Below are positions 43,589 to 52,182 of a stretch of 64,000 nucleotides of DNA, piece by piece (within the stretch, counting starts at the first letter, position 1; every line of letters starts with the position of its first letter). A model generated the notes under the pieces. The model ran no database searches. It had not been told where the DNA came from and was given only the letters and a program-made list of their open reading frames with translations. The DNA is from Nissabacter sp. SGAir0207 (GTDB lineage Bacteria; Pseudomonadota; Gammaproteobacteria; Enterobacterales; Enterobacteriaceae): the NCBI RefSeq assembly GCF_005491205.1, contig NZ_CP028037.1, positions 248,001 through 312,000 on the forward strand. The letters are read 5' to 3'. The translations under genes and the position numbers were made by a program.

Positions 43589-43612
43589 GCCCCCGTTCCG
43601 GGGGCTTTTTTT
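43589..43612 (+). terminator. Intrinsic terminator after the T6SS island (right copy)
   Basis: Stem gcccccg/cgggggc with a ttc loop (43589-43605) followed by seven T. The 22 bases 43589-43610 are identical to 32016-32037. Confidence 0.9.
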
Positions 43613-43694
43613 GTCCGGTGCAATTTTTTCCAATACCTTGCTCTTATGCTGTGGTGAGATGGCGTCGTCTGATAACCGCCATAAGGGGAGTGTT

Positions 43695-44333
43695 GTGCCT
43701 TTTTATAATGGATTTTTGCTTAGTCTTTCGCTCTGTCTGGATATTGGGCTGGCGAATATTGCGATGATGGCGCTGGCGATGCAGCGCGGGTTTGGCAAGG
43801 GCATGATGCTGGGGCTGGGCACCTGCGTCGGCGATCTGATCTATGCGGTACTGGCAATGGCCGGGATGGCTGCCCTGCTGGCGTTCGCGCCGGTGCGCTG
43901 GGCATTGTGGCTCGGCGGTTCGGCGATCCTGCTGTTCCTTACGTTTAAGATGGTGTTGACCGCGCTGCGCGCCACCGCCAATCCGGCAACGCCGGCCGCC
44001 GTGGATGGCAGCCGGCTGGCGCTGTTTGGCCGCGGGGTGCTGCTGGCGCTCTCCTCCCCGACGGCGATTCTCTGGTTCGCGGCGGTGGGCGGCAGCCTGA
44101 TCGCTCGCCAGCAGGCGGGGATGGAGAATGCCGGCCTGTTCCTCGCGGGCTTCTTCATTGCTGGGGTGGTCTGGTCACTGGTGCTGTGCGGGGTGTCGCA
44201 TCAGGGCGGGAGACTGCTCGGCAAACGGATGCTGGTCTTCTCCTACGTCGCGTCAGCACTGATCTTTGCCTACTTCGCCTTCTACGTGATGTACAGCGGC
44301 TATAGCGAATTTATCCTGCGCGGCAGCGCGTAA
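43695..44333 (+). CDS. LysE/RhtB-family amino acid exporter
   Basis: The 212-residue inner-membrane protein has about six helices. GTG 43695 is chosen because AAGGGGAG stands in front and the length then equals the family norm; the frame remains open upstream without a ribosome site. It reads PFYNGFLLSLSLCLDIGLANIAMM, GFGKGMMLGLGTCVGDLIYAVLAMAGM and LSSPTAILWFAAVGGSLI, as in LysE-type exporters. Exported substrate unknown. Its end overlaps the end of the convergent AraC gene by 34 bases, so the two may influence each other's transcripts. Confidence 0.85.
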   Translation: MPFYNGFLLSLSLCLDIGLANIAMMALAMQRGFGKGMMLGLGTCVGDLIYAVLAMAGMAALLAFAPVRWALWLGGSAILLFLTFKMVLTALRATANPATPAAVDGSRLALFGRGVLLALSSPTAILWFAAVGGSLIARQQAGMENAGLFLAGFFIAGVVWSLVLCGVSHQGGRLLGKRMLVFSYVASALIFAYFAFYVMYSGYSEFILRGSA

Positions 44334-45085
44334 CGCTGCGGGCTGGTGCCCATTACCCGTTTAAAGGCGTTGCTGAGATGGCTCTGATCGTAAAACCCCA
44401 GCGCGTGCGCCACGGCGGCCGGGGCCTCGCCACGCCGTAGCCGTCGGCGCGCCTCCATTAGCCGTAACTGTTGCAGGTAGCGCATCGGCGTCATGTGGGT
44501 CTGCTGGCGGAAACTGCGCACCAGATGGAAGGGTGAAACGTCAGCGACCGCCGCCAGATCCTCCAGCCGCAGCGCCTCGGTCAGGTTGGCGTGCATAAAG
44601 CGAATGACGGCGTGGAGCGGGGCCGGGCGCGCGCCGGGACGACAGGCGTGCTGGTGCGGCAACAGTGCCGCCAACAGCAGCAGTTGCCGCTCCTGCCCGC
44701 CGACTTCGCTGTCCTGACACAGGGCGGCGATGGCGGCAAACAGCGCCGGGTCATCGAACGCTCCCTCCTGAAACAGCATATCGCCTTGCAGTGAAAGCTC
44801 GCTCTGCTGGCAGAGGCGGCGCAGCCAACCAACATCAAGATGCAGGCTGAAAAAGGCACTGCCTGGCGTTACAAACTCAGAGGCCTGCACGGTCAGCGGG
44901 TTATAGATCGTCACCTGCCCGGCCTCGACGCGCTGGGCGGTGCCGTCAAACCAGATCTTCTCAACGCCCGCGAGGTTGGCGCTCAGCACATACTCCTCAT
45001 GGGTGTGCCTTGGGAATCCTGCGGCATCCGAAAGGGTATGAGACGCTTCCAGCCCGTCGTGGCGTGCCAACCATGTGGTCTGCAT
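44300..45085 (-). CDS. AraC-family transcriptional regulator
   Basis: The 261-residue regulator has an N-terminal cupin sensor (SHTLSDAAGFPRHTHEEYVLSANLAGVEKIWFDGTAQRVEAG). The C-terminal double helix-turn-helix starts near residue 165 (LTEALRLEDLAAVADVSPFHLVRSFRQQTHMTPMRYLQQLRL, then AAVAHALGFYDQSHLSNAFKRVMGTSPQRY). Such regulators often control an adjoining LysE-type exporter, here the convergent neighbour. It lies 29 bases downstream of the pirin gene and may be cotranscribed with it. Confidence 0.9.
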   Translation of the reverse strand: MQTTWLARHDGLEASHTLSDAAGFPRHTHEEYVLSANLAGVEKIWFDGTAQRVEAGQVTIYNPLTVQASEFVTPGSAFFSLHLDVGWLRRLCQQSELSLQGDMLFQEGAFDDPALFAAIAALCQDSEVGGQERQLLLLAALLPHQHACRPGARPAPLHAVIRFMHANLTEALRLEDLAAVADVSPFHLVRSFRQQTHMTPMRYLQQLRLMEARRRLRRGEAPAAVAHALGFYDQSHLSNAFKRVMGTSPQRYALPRRINSL

Positions 45086-45114
45086 CCCGGCTCCTGTCTG
45101 GGGGTTGATGGCGC

Positions 45115-45975
45115 TTACAGCGTGACGTCGCCAAACTTACCGGCTTGGTAATCGACAATCGCCTGATTGATCTCCTCGCGGCTGTTCATCACGAAGGGGC
45201 CGTAGGAGACTACTGGCTCATTGAACGGTTGGGCATGGCCATACAAGATCACTGCCTCGCCGCTGGCCGCCAACGTGACACTGTCACCCTCATCGTTCAG
45301 CTCAATCAGGTGGTGGGGCTTCAGCGCCTGCCCGTTGAGGGAGAGATCACCGCGCACCACATACAGGAATACCGTGTGGCCCGCCGGGGCAGGCAGGGTA
45401 AGCTGCGCGCCAGCGCGGCACTGGGCGGTCATCATGGTGATGCCGGTCTGTGACACATATGGCCCCTGTTGACCGTCAAACTCCCCAGAGATCAGGCTGA
45501 CGGTGGCAAGGCCCTCTGCGGCTTCAATGGCTGGAATATCGGCCTGTTGCAAGCCGGTATAGGCGGGCTGCGTCATCTTAAGCCGGGCCGGCAGGTTCAC
45601 CCACAGTTGCAGGATCTCCAGCGGGCCGCCGCTGCGTTTGAAGGAGGCCGGCGAGATCTCGGCATGTACCAGCCCGGAGCCAGCGGTCATCCACTGGATG
45701 CCGCCCTCATTAATCACGCTCTCATGGCCGCCGCTGTCGAGGTGCGCCAGCTCGCCTTCCAGAATGAAGGTCACGGTCTCAAAACCACGGTGCGGGTGTG
45801 GGCCAAACGGCAACCCTTGGTTATTGGCGGGGTAGACCTGCGGGCCGTGGTGGTTGAGGAACAAGAACGGATCAAGCTGCGGAAGCTGGGCGTTGGGCAG
45901 CGGGCGGCGGGTCACCAGATCACCGATGTCGTCACGCAGGGCCGGGTGCTGCTGTTTCAGGGTTCTGAAGCTCAT
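45115..45975 (-). CDS. Pirin-family protein
   Basis: The 286-residue bicupin starts at ATG 45975 under AGGTGA; an ATG five codons upstream has no ribosome site. The metal-binding motif reads PFGPHPHRGFETVTFILEGE, with the other ligands in SGLVHAE. E. coli YhhW of this family oxidises quercetin in vitro. Physiological roles differ and the substrate is not evident. Upstream of its start is a perfect inverted repeat that may be an operator. It is divergent from the monooxygenase operon. Confidence 0.9.
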   Translation of the reverse strand: MSFRTLKQQHPALRDDIGDLVTRRPLPNAQLPQLDPFLFLNHHGPQVYPANNQGLPFGPHPHRGFETVTFILEGELAHLDSGGHESVINEGGIQWMTAGSGLVHAEISPASFKRSGGPLEILQLWVNLPARLKMTQPAYTGLQQADIPAIEAAEGLATVSLISGEFDGQQGPYVSQTGITMMTAQCRAGAQLTLPAPAGHTVFLYVVRGDLSLNGQALKPHHLIELNDEGDSVTLAASGEAVILYGHAQPFNEPVVSYGPFVMNSREEINQAIVDYQAGKFGDVTL

Positions 45976-46000
45976 GGGTTCACCTGTCATAAAAAGTGGC

Positions 46001-46013
46001 GTGACACTGTCAC
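46001..46013. promoter_or_regulatory. Candidate operator between pirin and the monooxygenase operon
   Basis: GTGACA-c-TGTCAC is a perfect 6+1+6 inverted repeat 26 bases upstream of the pirin start codon, placed for control of the pirin promoter or the divergent operon. The half-site spacing (five) differs from a CRP site (six). Confidence 0.4.
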
Positions 46014-46186
46014 ACTTAGTGCGCTAAGGATAACCCAGCCACCCCCCTGATGAATAGTTGCAATTGAAATGAAGTGCAAGCCCTATCCCGTTCCCCGCAA
46101 GCGTTAAGCGATATTTCTTCTTTTACATCCTGACCGCCGCCTTCCAATAATTGCGGCACTCTCTTGCAAAAAGGAAGGCACATCGT

Positions 46187-47194
46187 ATGGCATACCGACT
46201 CAGCCTGCTGGACAAAAGCCCGCTGGCGACGGACGAGAGCGCCGAGCAGGCGCTGGCTCGCACCCTGGATCTGGCCAAACGGGCGGAGGCGTGGGGATTT
46301 CACCGTTTTTGGGTGGCGGAGCATCACAATAGCCCCTCGCTGGCTGGCCCATCGCCAGAAGTGCTGATCGCCTGGATTTTGGCGCAGACCCACAGCCTGC
46401 GTGTGGGCGCGGGTGGCGTGATGCTCCAGCACTACAGCCCGTATAAAGTGGCGGAGAACTTCAACCTGCTGGCCTCGCTGGCACCCGGCCGGGTCGATCT
46501 TGGCATTGGCAAGGCACCCGGCGGGCTGCCACTCTCCACGCGGGCGCTGCAACAGGGGGTGAACGCGGCTGAAAAGGGCGATTTCGCGGCGCAGTTGGCG
46601 CAACTTAACCACTGGCTGGAGGCGCGCAACGCCGGTGAAAGCGATGAGCTGCTGGCGACGCCCCTGCCCTCACGTCCGGCCCAGCGCTTCCTGCTGGGGG
46701 CGAGTGAAGGGAGCGCGCGGCTGGCGGCGGAGCTGGGCTGGCACTTTGTGTTTGCTGCCCATCTGAATGGCAGCGAGCGCGATCTGGAGCTGGCGCTCGA
46801 GACCTACCACCAGCTTAGCGGCGGCCAGCGGGCGATTGTGGCGGTACAGGCGATTGTCGCGGCCTCGCCCGCAGAGGCCACGCTGTTGGCCGCCGATCTC
46901 CAGCACTTCCGCGTGATCAACCCGCATGGCCAGAGCGTGACCGTCGGCACCGAGGCGCAGGCGGAAGCCTATGTGCGGCAGGCCGGGTTGACTGACTACC
47001 AGATCGAACCACGCCAGAGCGCCACCCTCAAAGGCACCGCCGCGCAGGTGCACGCCCAGCTGGCAAGCCTGGCAAAACGCCACGGCATTGAAGAGTTCAT
47101 TATTGATACGCCGATCAGCGAGGGCGTGGCGCGCCTGACCTCATTGGCGCTGCTGGCTGAATACCAACCGGCCACGACGCAGGTGCCCGCATAA
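46187..47194 (+). CDS. Luciferase-like flavin-dependent monooxygenase (CmoO/YtmO-like)
   Basis: The 335-residue protein belongs to the MsnO8-type LLM group: YRLSLLDKSPLATDESAEQALARTLDLAKRAEAWGFHRFWVAEHHN is the family start, then LRVGAGGVMLQHYSPYKVAENFNLLASLAPGRVDLGIGKAPGG. AAGGAAGG precedes ATG 46187. It opens the eight-gene set. In B. subtilis the same-sized YtmO (CmoO) is in the S-methylcysteine operon beside the same partner genes. It needs reduced FMN from a reductase not found here. Its specific substrate is inferred from context only. Confidence 0.85.
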   Translation: MAYRLSLLDKSPLATDESAEQALARTLDLAKRAEAWGFHRFWVAEHHNSPSLAGPSPEVLIAWILAQTHSLRVGAGGVMLQHYSPYKVAENFNLLASLAPGRVDLGIGKAPGGLPLSTRALQQGVNAAEKGDFAAQLAQLNHWLEARNAGESDELLATPLPSRPAQRFLLGASEGSARLAAELGWHFVFAAHLNGSERDLELALETYHQLSGGQRAIVAVQAIVAASPAEATLLAADLQHFRVINPHGQSVTVGTEAQAEAYVRQAGLTDYQIEPRQSATLKGTAAQVHAQLASLAKRHGIEEFIIDTPISEGVARLTSLALLAEYQPATTQVPA

Positions 47195-47227
47195 CGTGGC
47201 GTGAGAAATTATTTAATAGGGAGACGC

Positions 47228-48367
47228 ATGAGCGAACAATTAGAGCAGCAGCTTATTTCATGGCGGCGTGAATTACATCAATACCCGGAACTTTCAAATA
47301 AAGAGTTTGCCACCACCGAAAGAATTACCGGTTGGTTAAAAGGATTGGGATTAACGCCCCTGCCCTATTCATTAAAAACCGGCGTGGTAGTGGAAATAGG
47401 CCACGGCGAAAAATGCATTGCCCTGCGGGCGGATATTGATGCCCTGCCGATTGAGGAGATCGCCCCGGTGCCGTTTGCCTCGCAGCACCGTGGCGTCATG
47501 CATGCCTGTGGCCATGATGTGCACACCAGCGTCATGCTTGGCGCGGCCGCCCTGTTGAAGGCGCGGGAGGCCTCGCTGCCCGGCCGGGTGCGCATCCTGT
47601 TCCAGCCGGCGGAGGAGTGTTTCACCGGCGCGCAGGCGTTGATTGACGCCGGGGTGCTGGCGGGGGTACAGGCTATTTTTGGCATGCACAATGCGCCGGA
47701 ACTGCCTACCGGCACGCTGGCAACGCGCGGCGGCGCCTTCTATGCCAACGTCGATCGCTTCGTGATCCGCGTCAATGGGCGTGGCGCACATGCGGCGCGG
47801 CCGCAGGAGGGGGTGGACGCCATCGTCATCGCCAGCCAGATTGTCGGCGCGTTGCAGACCCTGCCCAGCCGGCGCTACAGCCCGCTGGAGTCGGTGGTGG
47901 TGAGCGTGACGCGCATCGCTGGCGGCACCACCTGGAACGTGCTGCCGCAGCAGGTGGAGCTGGAGGGCACGGTGCGTACCCACAACAACGCCATCCGTGA
48001 GGGCATCGCGGAGAATATCCGCCAGCTGATCCACGGCATTGCCACTGCCTCGGGTGGCGCAGCCGAATTGCTCTGGTCGCCCGGCCCGCCAGCGCTGGTC
48101 AATACGCCACACTGGGCCACCTTCAGCCAGCAGTTGGCGCAGGAGGTGGGCTACCAACTGGTGGAGACGCCGCCCCAGATGGGCGGGGAGGATTTTGCGC
48201 TCTACCTGCACCATGTGCCGGGTGCTTTTGTCAGCATTGGCAGCGCCAGCCACGACGGGCTGCACCACCCCGGATTCAACCCTGACGAGCGGTTGATTGC
48301 CCCGGCGGCGCGCTATTTTTCCCAGCTCGCTGAGCACGCCCTGAATAGCCTTCCCCTGCCCCAATAA
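47228..48367 (+). CDS. M20-family amidohydrolase (N-acetylcysteine-type deacetylase, YxeP/YtnL-like)
   Basis: The 379-residue metallopeptidase-fold enzyme starts at ATG 47228 under GGGAG. The metal site comprises Cys94 and His96 in GVMHACGHDVHTS, Glu129-Glu130 in FQPAEECF, the His in FGMHNAPEL and the His in HHPGFNPDE. Dimerisation-domain GRGAHAARPQEGVDAI is present. This IAA-amino-acid/hippurate hydrolase group removes acyl groups from N-acyl amino acids. In the operon it would release cysteine (or a homologue) from the N-acetylated intermediate. The first 150 bases are AT-richer than the rest. Confidence 0.9.
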   Translation: MSEQLEQQLISWRRELHQYPELSNKEFATTERITGWLKGLGLTPLPYSLKTGVVVEIGHGEKCIALRADIDALPIEEIAPVPFASQHRGVMHACGHDVHTSVMLGAAALLKAREASLPGRVRILFQPAEECFTGAQALIDAGVLAGVQAIFGMHNAPELPTGTLATRGGAFYANVDRFVIRVNGRGAHAARPQEGVDAIVIASQIVGALQTLPSRRYSPLESVVVSVTRIAGGTTWNVLPQQVELEGTVRTHNNAIREGIAENIRQLIHGIATASGGAAELLWSPGPPALVNTPHWATFSQQLAQEVGYQLVETPPQMGGEDFALYLHHVPGAFVSIGSASHDGLHHPGFNPDERLIAPAARYFSQLAEHALNSLPLPQ

Positions 48368-48428
48368 CCGTTCCGGTTATTTGCCTTTTTGATGTTTAGA
48401 TTGCGGGATTTGTTATTTCACATCCCGC
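48365..48428 (+). promoter_or_regulatory. Hairpin and inverted repeat in the gap between the deacylase and monooxygenase genes
   Basis: taaccg/cggtta around ttc (48365-48379) followed by interrupted T could be a weak terminator. Then gcgggat/atcccgc with a 12-base spacer (48403-48409 and 48422-48428) could be an operator. The 115-base gap therefore may hold an internal promoter. Confidence 0.35.
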
Positions 48429-48482
48429 GTCCATTCGGGAATAGTCATTTCAACGCCCCGTCAATTGAATAAGGAAATAACC

Positions 48483-49790
48483 ATGACCCGCCAACTCCGC
48501 CTTGGCACCATATTACATGGTGCCTCAGGAAATATGTCCGCCTGGCGCCACCCGGACGCCGTTGCCGATGCCAGCATTAATCTTGAGTTTGTCAAAAGCG
48601 TGGCGAAAAAAGCGGAAGAGGGAAAACTCGACTTTATTTTTGTCGCCGATGGGCTGTATATCAATGAGAAATCGATCCCCCACTTCCTGAACCGCTTTGA
48701 GCCGCTGACCCTGCTCTCCGCGCTCTCCGGCGTCACGCGCCATCTGGGGTTGGTCGGCACCCTCTCCACCAGCTACAGCGAGCCGTTTACCGTGGCGCGC
48801 CAGTTCGCCAGCCTCGATCACCTCAGCGCTGGCCGGGCTGGCTGGAACGTGGTGACCTCCCCGCTGGAAGGCTCCGCGAAAAACTTCTCGCGCCCGCAGC
48901 ACCCCGACCATGCGCTGCGCTATCGCATCGCTGACGAGTACCTGACGGTGGTCAAGGGGCTATGGGACTCCTGGGAGCAGGACGCCTTCGTGCGCGACAA
49001 GGCCAGCGGCCAGTTCTTTGACGCCAGCAAGTTGCACACCCTTGACCACCACGGCGACTTCTTCCAGGTGCAGGGGCCGCTGAACATTGGCCGCACGCCG
49101 CAGGGCCGCCCAGTGATATTTCAGGCCGGTGCCTCTGAGGATGGCAAAAAGCTGGCGGCGCGCCATGCGGATGCCATCTTCACCCACCACCCGACCGTCG
49201 AGGAGGCACGCGCCTTCTACTTGGATGTGAAACGTCAACTGGTGGAGAACGGCCGCCGCCCCGAGCACCTGCACATCTTCCAGGGCGTGAGCGTGATCGT
49301 CGGTGACAGCGCCGAGGATGTGGAGCGCCAGTATCAGCAGACGGCGCAACTGGTCTCCATCAAGGATGCCCTCAACTATTTGGGCCGCTTCTTTGACCAC
49401 CACGACTTTAGCCAATACGCGCTGGATGCCCCCTTCCCGGAACTGGGCGAGATTGGGCAGAACAGTTTCCGCAGCACCACGGATGAGATCAAACGCAATG
49501 CGCGTGAGAAGGGGCAGACGCTGCGACAGGCGGCGCTGGAAGCCGCCACGCCGCGCCCGCTGTTCCACGGCACGCCAGAACAGGTGGCAGATGGCCTCCA
49601 GCACTGGTTTGAGAGCGGTGCGGCCGATGGTTTTATCATCAACGGCGGTACGCCCGTCACCTTCCCGCGCTTTGTGGAGAGCGTTGTGCCGCTGTTACAG
49701 GCACGCGGCCTGTTCCGCACCGAATATACCGGCACTACCCTGCGTGACAACTTTGGTCTGGATCAGCCAACCAACCAATTCGCCCAATAA
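48483..49790 (+). CDS. NtaA/SnaA/DszA-family flavin-dependent monooxygenase (YxeK/YtnJ-like)
   Basis: The 435-residue protein starts at ATG 48483 under AAGGAA. It has the bacterial-luciferase TIM barrel with the NtaA-type start ([20 protein letters not shown]), [67 protein letters not shown] and [21 protein letters not shown] [20 protein letters not shown]. Such enzymes use FMNH2 and O2 to cleave C-S or C-N bonds. YxeK of this family attacks N-acetyl-S-(2-succino)cysteine. Beside a GNAT and an M20 deacylase the same type of reaction is likely here. Confidence 0.9.
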   Translation: MTRQLRLGTILHGASGNMSAWRHPDAVADASINLEFVKSVAKKAEEGKLDFIFVADGLYINEKSIPHFLNRFEPLTLLSALSGVTRHLGLVGTLSTSYSEPFTVARQFASLDHLSAGRAGWNVVTSPLEGSAKNFSRPQHPDHALRYRIADEYLTVVKGLWDSWEQDAFVRDKASGQFFDASKLHTLDHHGDFFQVQGPLNIGRTPQGRPVIFQAGASEDGKKLAARHADAIFTHHPTVEEARAFYLDVKRQLVENGRRPEHLHIFQGVSVIVGDSAEDVERQYQQTAQLVSIKDALNYLGRFFDHHDFSQYALDAPFPELGEIGQNSFRSTTDEIKRNAREKGQTLRQAALEAATPRPLFHGTPEQVADGLQHWFESGAADGFIINGGTPVTFPRFVESVVPLLQARGLFRTEYTGTTLRDNFGLDQPTNQFAQ

Positions 49791-49808
49791 CAATAAGAGT
49801 GAATCGCT

Positions 49809-50732
49809 ATGCAGAAACGTTTCCTGCTCTCCGCCCTGACCGCCGCGCTGCTGTTTACGGGCGTCACCTATGCCGCTGTCCCCAGCATTGACGTCAAGGC
49901 CAATGAGGTGCCGATCAACGTGCCGAAAAACCCGGCCGCCGTGGCGCAGATCCCTGCCGGTTATCACTTCGCCGTACCGGGCAAGTTCACCGTGGCGATC
50001 GCCGCGCTCAACTCGCCGCCGCTGGCGCTGTTCGCCGAGGACAACAAGACCCTGATCGGCAGCGAGGCAGATATTGCGCGGCTGGTGGCCGACAGCCTGG
50101 GGTTGGAGCTGAACATTGTGCCCACCTCCTGGGAGGATTGGCCGCTCGGCGTGGCGTCCGGCAAGTATGACGCCGCCATCAGCAACATCACCGTGACCAA
50201 GGATCGCAAGGAGCGCTTTGACTTCGCCACCTATCGCAAGGATTCGCTGGGCTTCTATGTGAAGTCCACCAGCGCCATCCAAAAGCTGGACAAGGCGGAG
50301 GATATCGCTGGCCTGCGGATCATCGTCGGCTCCGGCACCAATCAGGAGGCGATTTTGCTGGGCTGGGATGCTGAAAACCGCAAGAAGGGGCTGAAGCCTT
50401 TCACCCCGATCTACACCAAGGATGACGCCGCCCAGACGCTGGCGCTGCAAACCGGCCGCGCGGACGCCTACTTTGGGCCGAACGTGATTGGCGCATGGAA
50501 AGCGGCGCTGACCGGCAAGACGCGGCTGGTCGGCACCTTCGACGGCGGCTGGCCCAAAGCGGCGCACATCGCCGTGACGCTGAAAAAGAACAGCGGTCTG
50601 GTGGAGCCGGTCAATACCGCGCTGAACGGCGTGATTCAGGCCGGTGCCTATAGCCAGGTGCTGGATCGCTGGGGGGAAGGCGTCGAGCGGCTCGACAAGT
50701 CTGAGATCAACCCGCCCGGCCTGGGTGACTAA
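49809..50732 (+). CDS. Amino-acid ABC transporter substrate-binding protein, first of two
   Basis: The 307-residue protein has a signal peptide (FLLSALTAALLFTGVTYA) and a type II binding fold: PAGYHFAVPGKFTVAIAALNSPPLALFAEDNKTLIGSEADIARLVAD, then ISNITVTKDRKERFDFATYRKDSLGFYV and IIVGSGTNQEAILLGWDAEN. A preceding 30-residue segment (SIDVKANEVPINVPKNPAAVAQ) is shared with the second binding protein at 52986. It is similar in type to cystine/S-compound binders such as YxeM and TcyJ/K. It follows the monooxygenase by 18 bases. Confidence 0.88.
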   Translation: MQKRFLLSALTAALLFTGVTYAAVPSIDVKANEVPINVPKNPAAVAQIPAGYHFAVPGKFTVAIAALNSPPLALFAEDNKTLIGSEADIARLVADSLGLELNIVPTSWEDWPLGVASGKYDAAISNITVTKDRKERFDFATYRKDSLGFYVKSTSAIQKLDKAEDIAGLRIIVGSGTNQEAILLGWDAENRKKGLKPFTPIYTKDDAAQTLALQTGRADAYFGPNVIGAWKAALTGKTRLVGTFDGGWPKAAHIAVTLKKNSGLVEPVNTALNGVIQAGAYSQVLDRWGEGVERLDKSEINPPGLGD

Positions 50733-50741
50733 GGAGCAGAT

Positions 50742-51272
50742 ATGACCATGACATTCCGTGATGTCTCGCCGGAGGATGCGGCGCTGCAACCAATTATCAC
50801 CGGCCTGTTTGGCGAGTATGAGGCGCGCTACGGCGACTTCTTCTCCCGTAGCGCCGAAGAGGAACTGACCGAGTGGTACTTGCCGCCGCACGGGCTGTTT
50901 ATCGTGCTGGAGCAGGCGGGCGAGTTGGTGGCGATGGGGGCCTACAAGCCCTTGGATGCCGACACCGCCGAGCTAAAGCGCATCTGGACGCGGCGTGACC
51001 TGCGCCGTCAGGGGCTGGCGTTCAAGGTGGTGGCGGAGCTGGAGCGCCGCGCCCTGCTGGCTGGCTACCGCAAAACCTACCTTACCACCGGCTTCCGCCA
51101 GCCAGAGGCGGTGCGCCTCTACCTGTCACAGGGGTATGAGCCGCAGTTTGACCTCAGCCGCGACCCGGAGGAGTACAGCCAGCCGCCCCATGACGGACGC
51201 TTGCGGTTCACCAAAGTGTTGGGCGAGAGCATCGCCCCGTCGCAGGCGGCGCACGCCGGGGAGGCGGGATGA
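50742..51272 (+). CDS. GNAT N-acetyltransferase (YxeL/SnaA-like role)
   Basis: The 176-residue protein starts at ATG 50742 under AAGGAG. The acetyl-CoA site is IWTRRDLRRQGLAFKVVAELERRA (RRQGLA loop), and the C-terminal motif FRQPEAVRLYLSQGYEPQF is typical. It lies between the binding protein and the permease and overlaps the permease start by four bases. In the Bacillus operons a GNAT acetylates the S-substituted cysteine on its amino group before oxidation; the same step is inferred here. Confidence 0.88.
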   Translation: MTMTFRDVSPEDAALQPIITGLFGEYEARYGDFFSRSAEEELTEWYLPPHGLFIVLEQAGELVAMGAYKPLDADTAELKRIWTRRDLRRQGLAFKVVAELERRALLAGYRKTYLTTGFRQPEAVRLYLSQGYEPQFDLSRDPEEYSQPPHDGRLRFTKVLGESIAPSQAAHAGEAG

Positions 51273-52180
51273 AGCAGCATGAAACCTTGCGCGTGGTGCC
51301 CGCGCGCTACCCGCTGCGCCTGCTGGGCGCGGCCTTTACCCTGTTCATCGCCGCCGCGGTGGTGCAGTCCGTGGCCTTCAACCCGCGCTGGGAGTGGAGC
51401 GTCTTTGCCCGCTGGTTCTTCGATCCGATTATCCTTGAGGGACTCCAGCAAACCCTGCTGCTGACGCTGCTCGGTTCGCTGTTCAGCCTGATCCTCGGCA
51501 CCGGGCTGGCGCTGGCACGCCTTTCGCCCTCCTGGCTGCTCTCCGGGCTGGCCTGGGCCTACATCTGGCTGTTCCGCTCACTGCCGCTGGTGGTGGTGCT
51601 GATCGTGCTCTACAACTTCTCCTACCTCTATGACACGCTGTCGCTCGGCATTCCCTTTACCTCGTTCTCGTTGGGCAACTACCCGACCATTGATGTGCTC
51701 GGCCAGTTCCCGACCGCCGTGGTTGGCTTGACGCTGGTGCAGTCGGCCTACACCGCTGAGATTATCCGTGGCGGCATTCTGGGCGTTGACCACGGCCAGT
51801 TTGAGGCCGCCGCAGCGCTCGGTTTGCCCGGCCGCCACCGCACTTTCCGCATCATCCTGCCGCAGGCGCTGCGCACCATCATTCCCACCGCCTTCAATGA
51901 GATCATCAGCCTGGCGAAGGGCACTTCGATTGTCTATGTGCTGGCGATGCCGGAGCTGTTCTACACCATCCAGATGATCTACAACCGCACCCAGCAGGTG
52001 ATCCCGCTGCTGATGGTGGGCGCGGTGTGGTATCTGGTGATCACCAGCGTGCTGTCGCTGTTCCAGTACTATGGCGAACGCTGGCTGGCGCGCAGTTCCC
52101 GCCGCGAGGCCCGCCCGGCGCTGTGGCAAAAACTTCGTCTGCGGTTTGGCCGCGCCCCTCTTGGCCCGGTAAGGAGCTAA
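51269..52180 (+). CDS. Polar amino-acid ABC transporter permease
   Basis: The 303-residue protein is a His/Glu/Gln/Arg-type permease: GLQQTLLLTLLGSLFSLILGTGLALARLS, LFRSLPLVVVLIVLYNFSYL, and the EAA loop GQFEAAAALGLPGRHRTFRIILPQALRTIIPTAFNEIISLAKGTSI that docks the ATPase. It has an extra N-terminal helix (about 18-35). It is the only permease in the set, so it probably acts as a homodimer. Overlaps the GNAT stop (ATGA). Confidence 0.92.
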   Translation: MKQHETLRVVPARYPLRLLGAAFTLFIAAAVVQSVAFNPRWEWSVFARWFFDPIILEGLQQTLLLTLLGSLFSLILGTGLALARLSPSWLLSGLAWAYIWLFRSLPLVVVLIVLYNFSYLYDTLSLGIPFTSFSLGNYPTIDVLGQFPTAVVGLTLVQSAYTAEIIRGGILGVDHGQFEAAAALGLPGRHRTFRIILPQALRTIIPTAFNEIISLAKGTSIVYVLAMPELFYTIQMIYNRTQQVIPLLMVGAVWYLVITSVLSLFQYYGERWLARSSRREARPALWQKLRLRFGRAPLGPVRS

Positions 52181-52182
52181 CC

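Noticed and set aside
46001..46016. CRP site upstream of pirin
   Set aside because: The half-sites resemble TGTGA/TCACA but the spacer is five rather than six bases.
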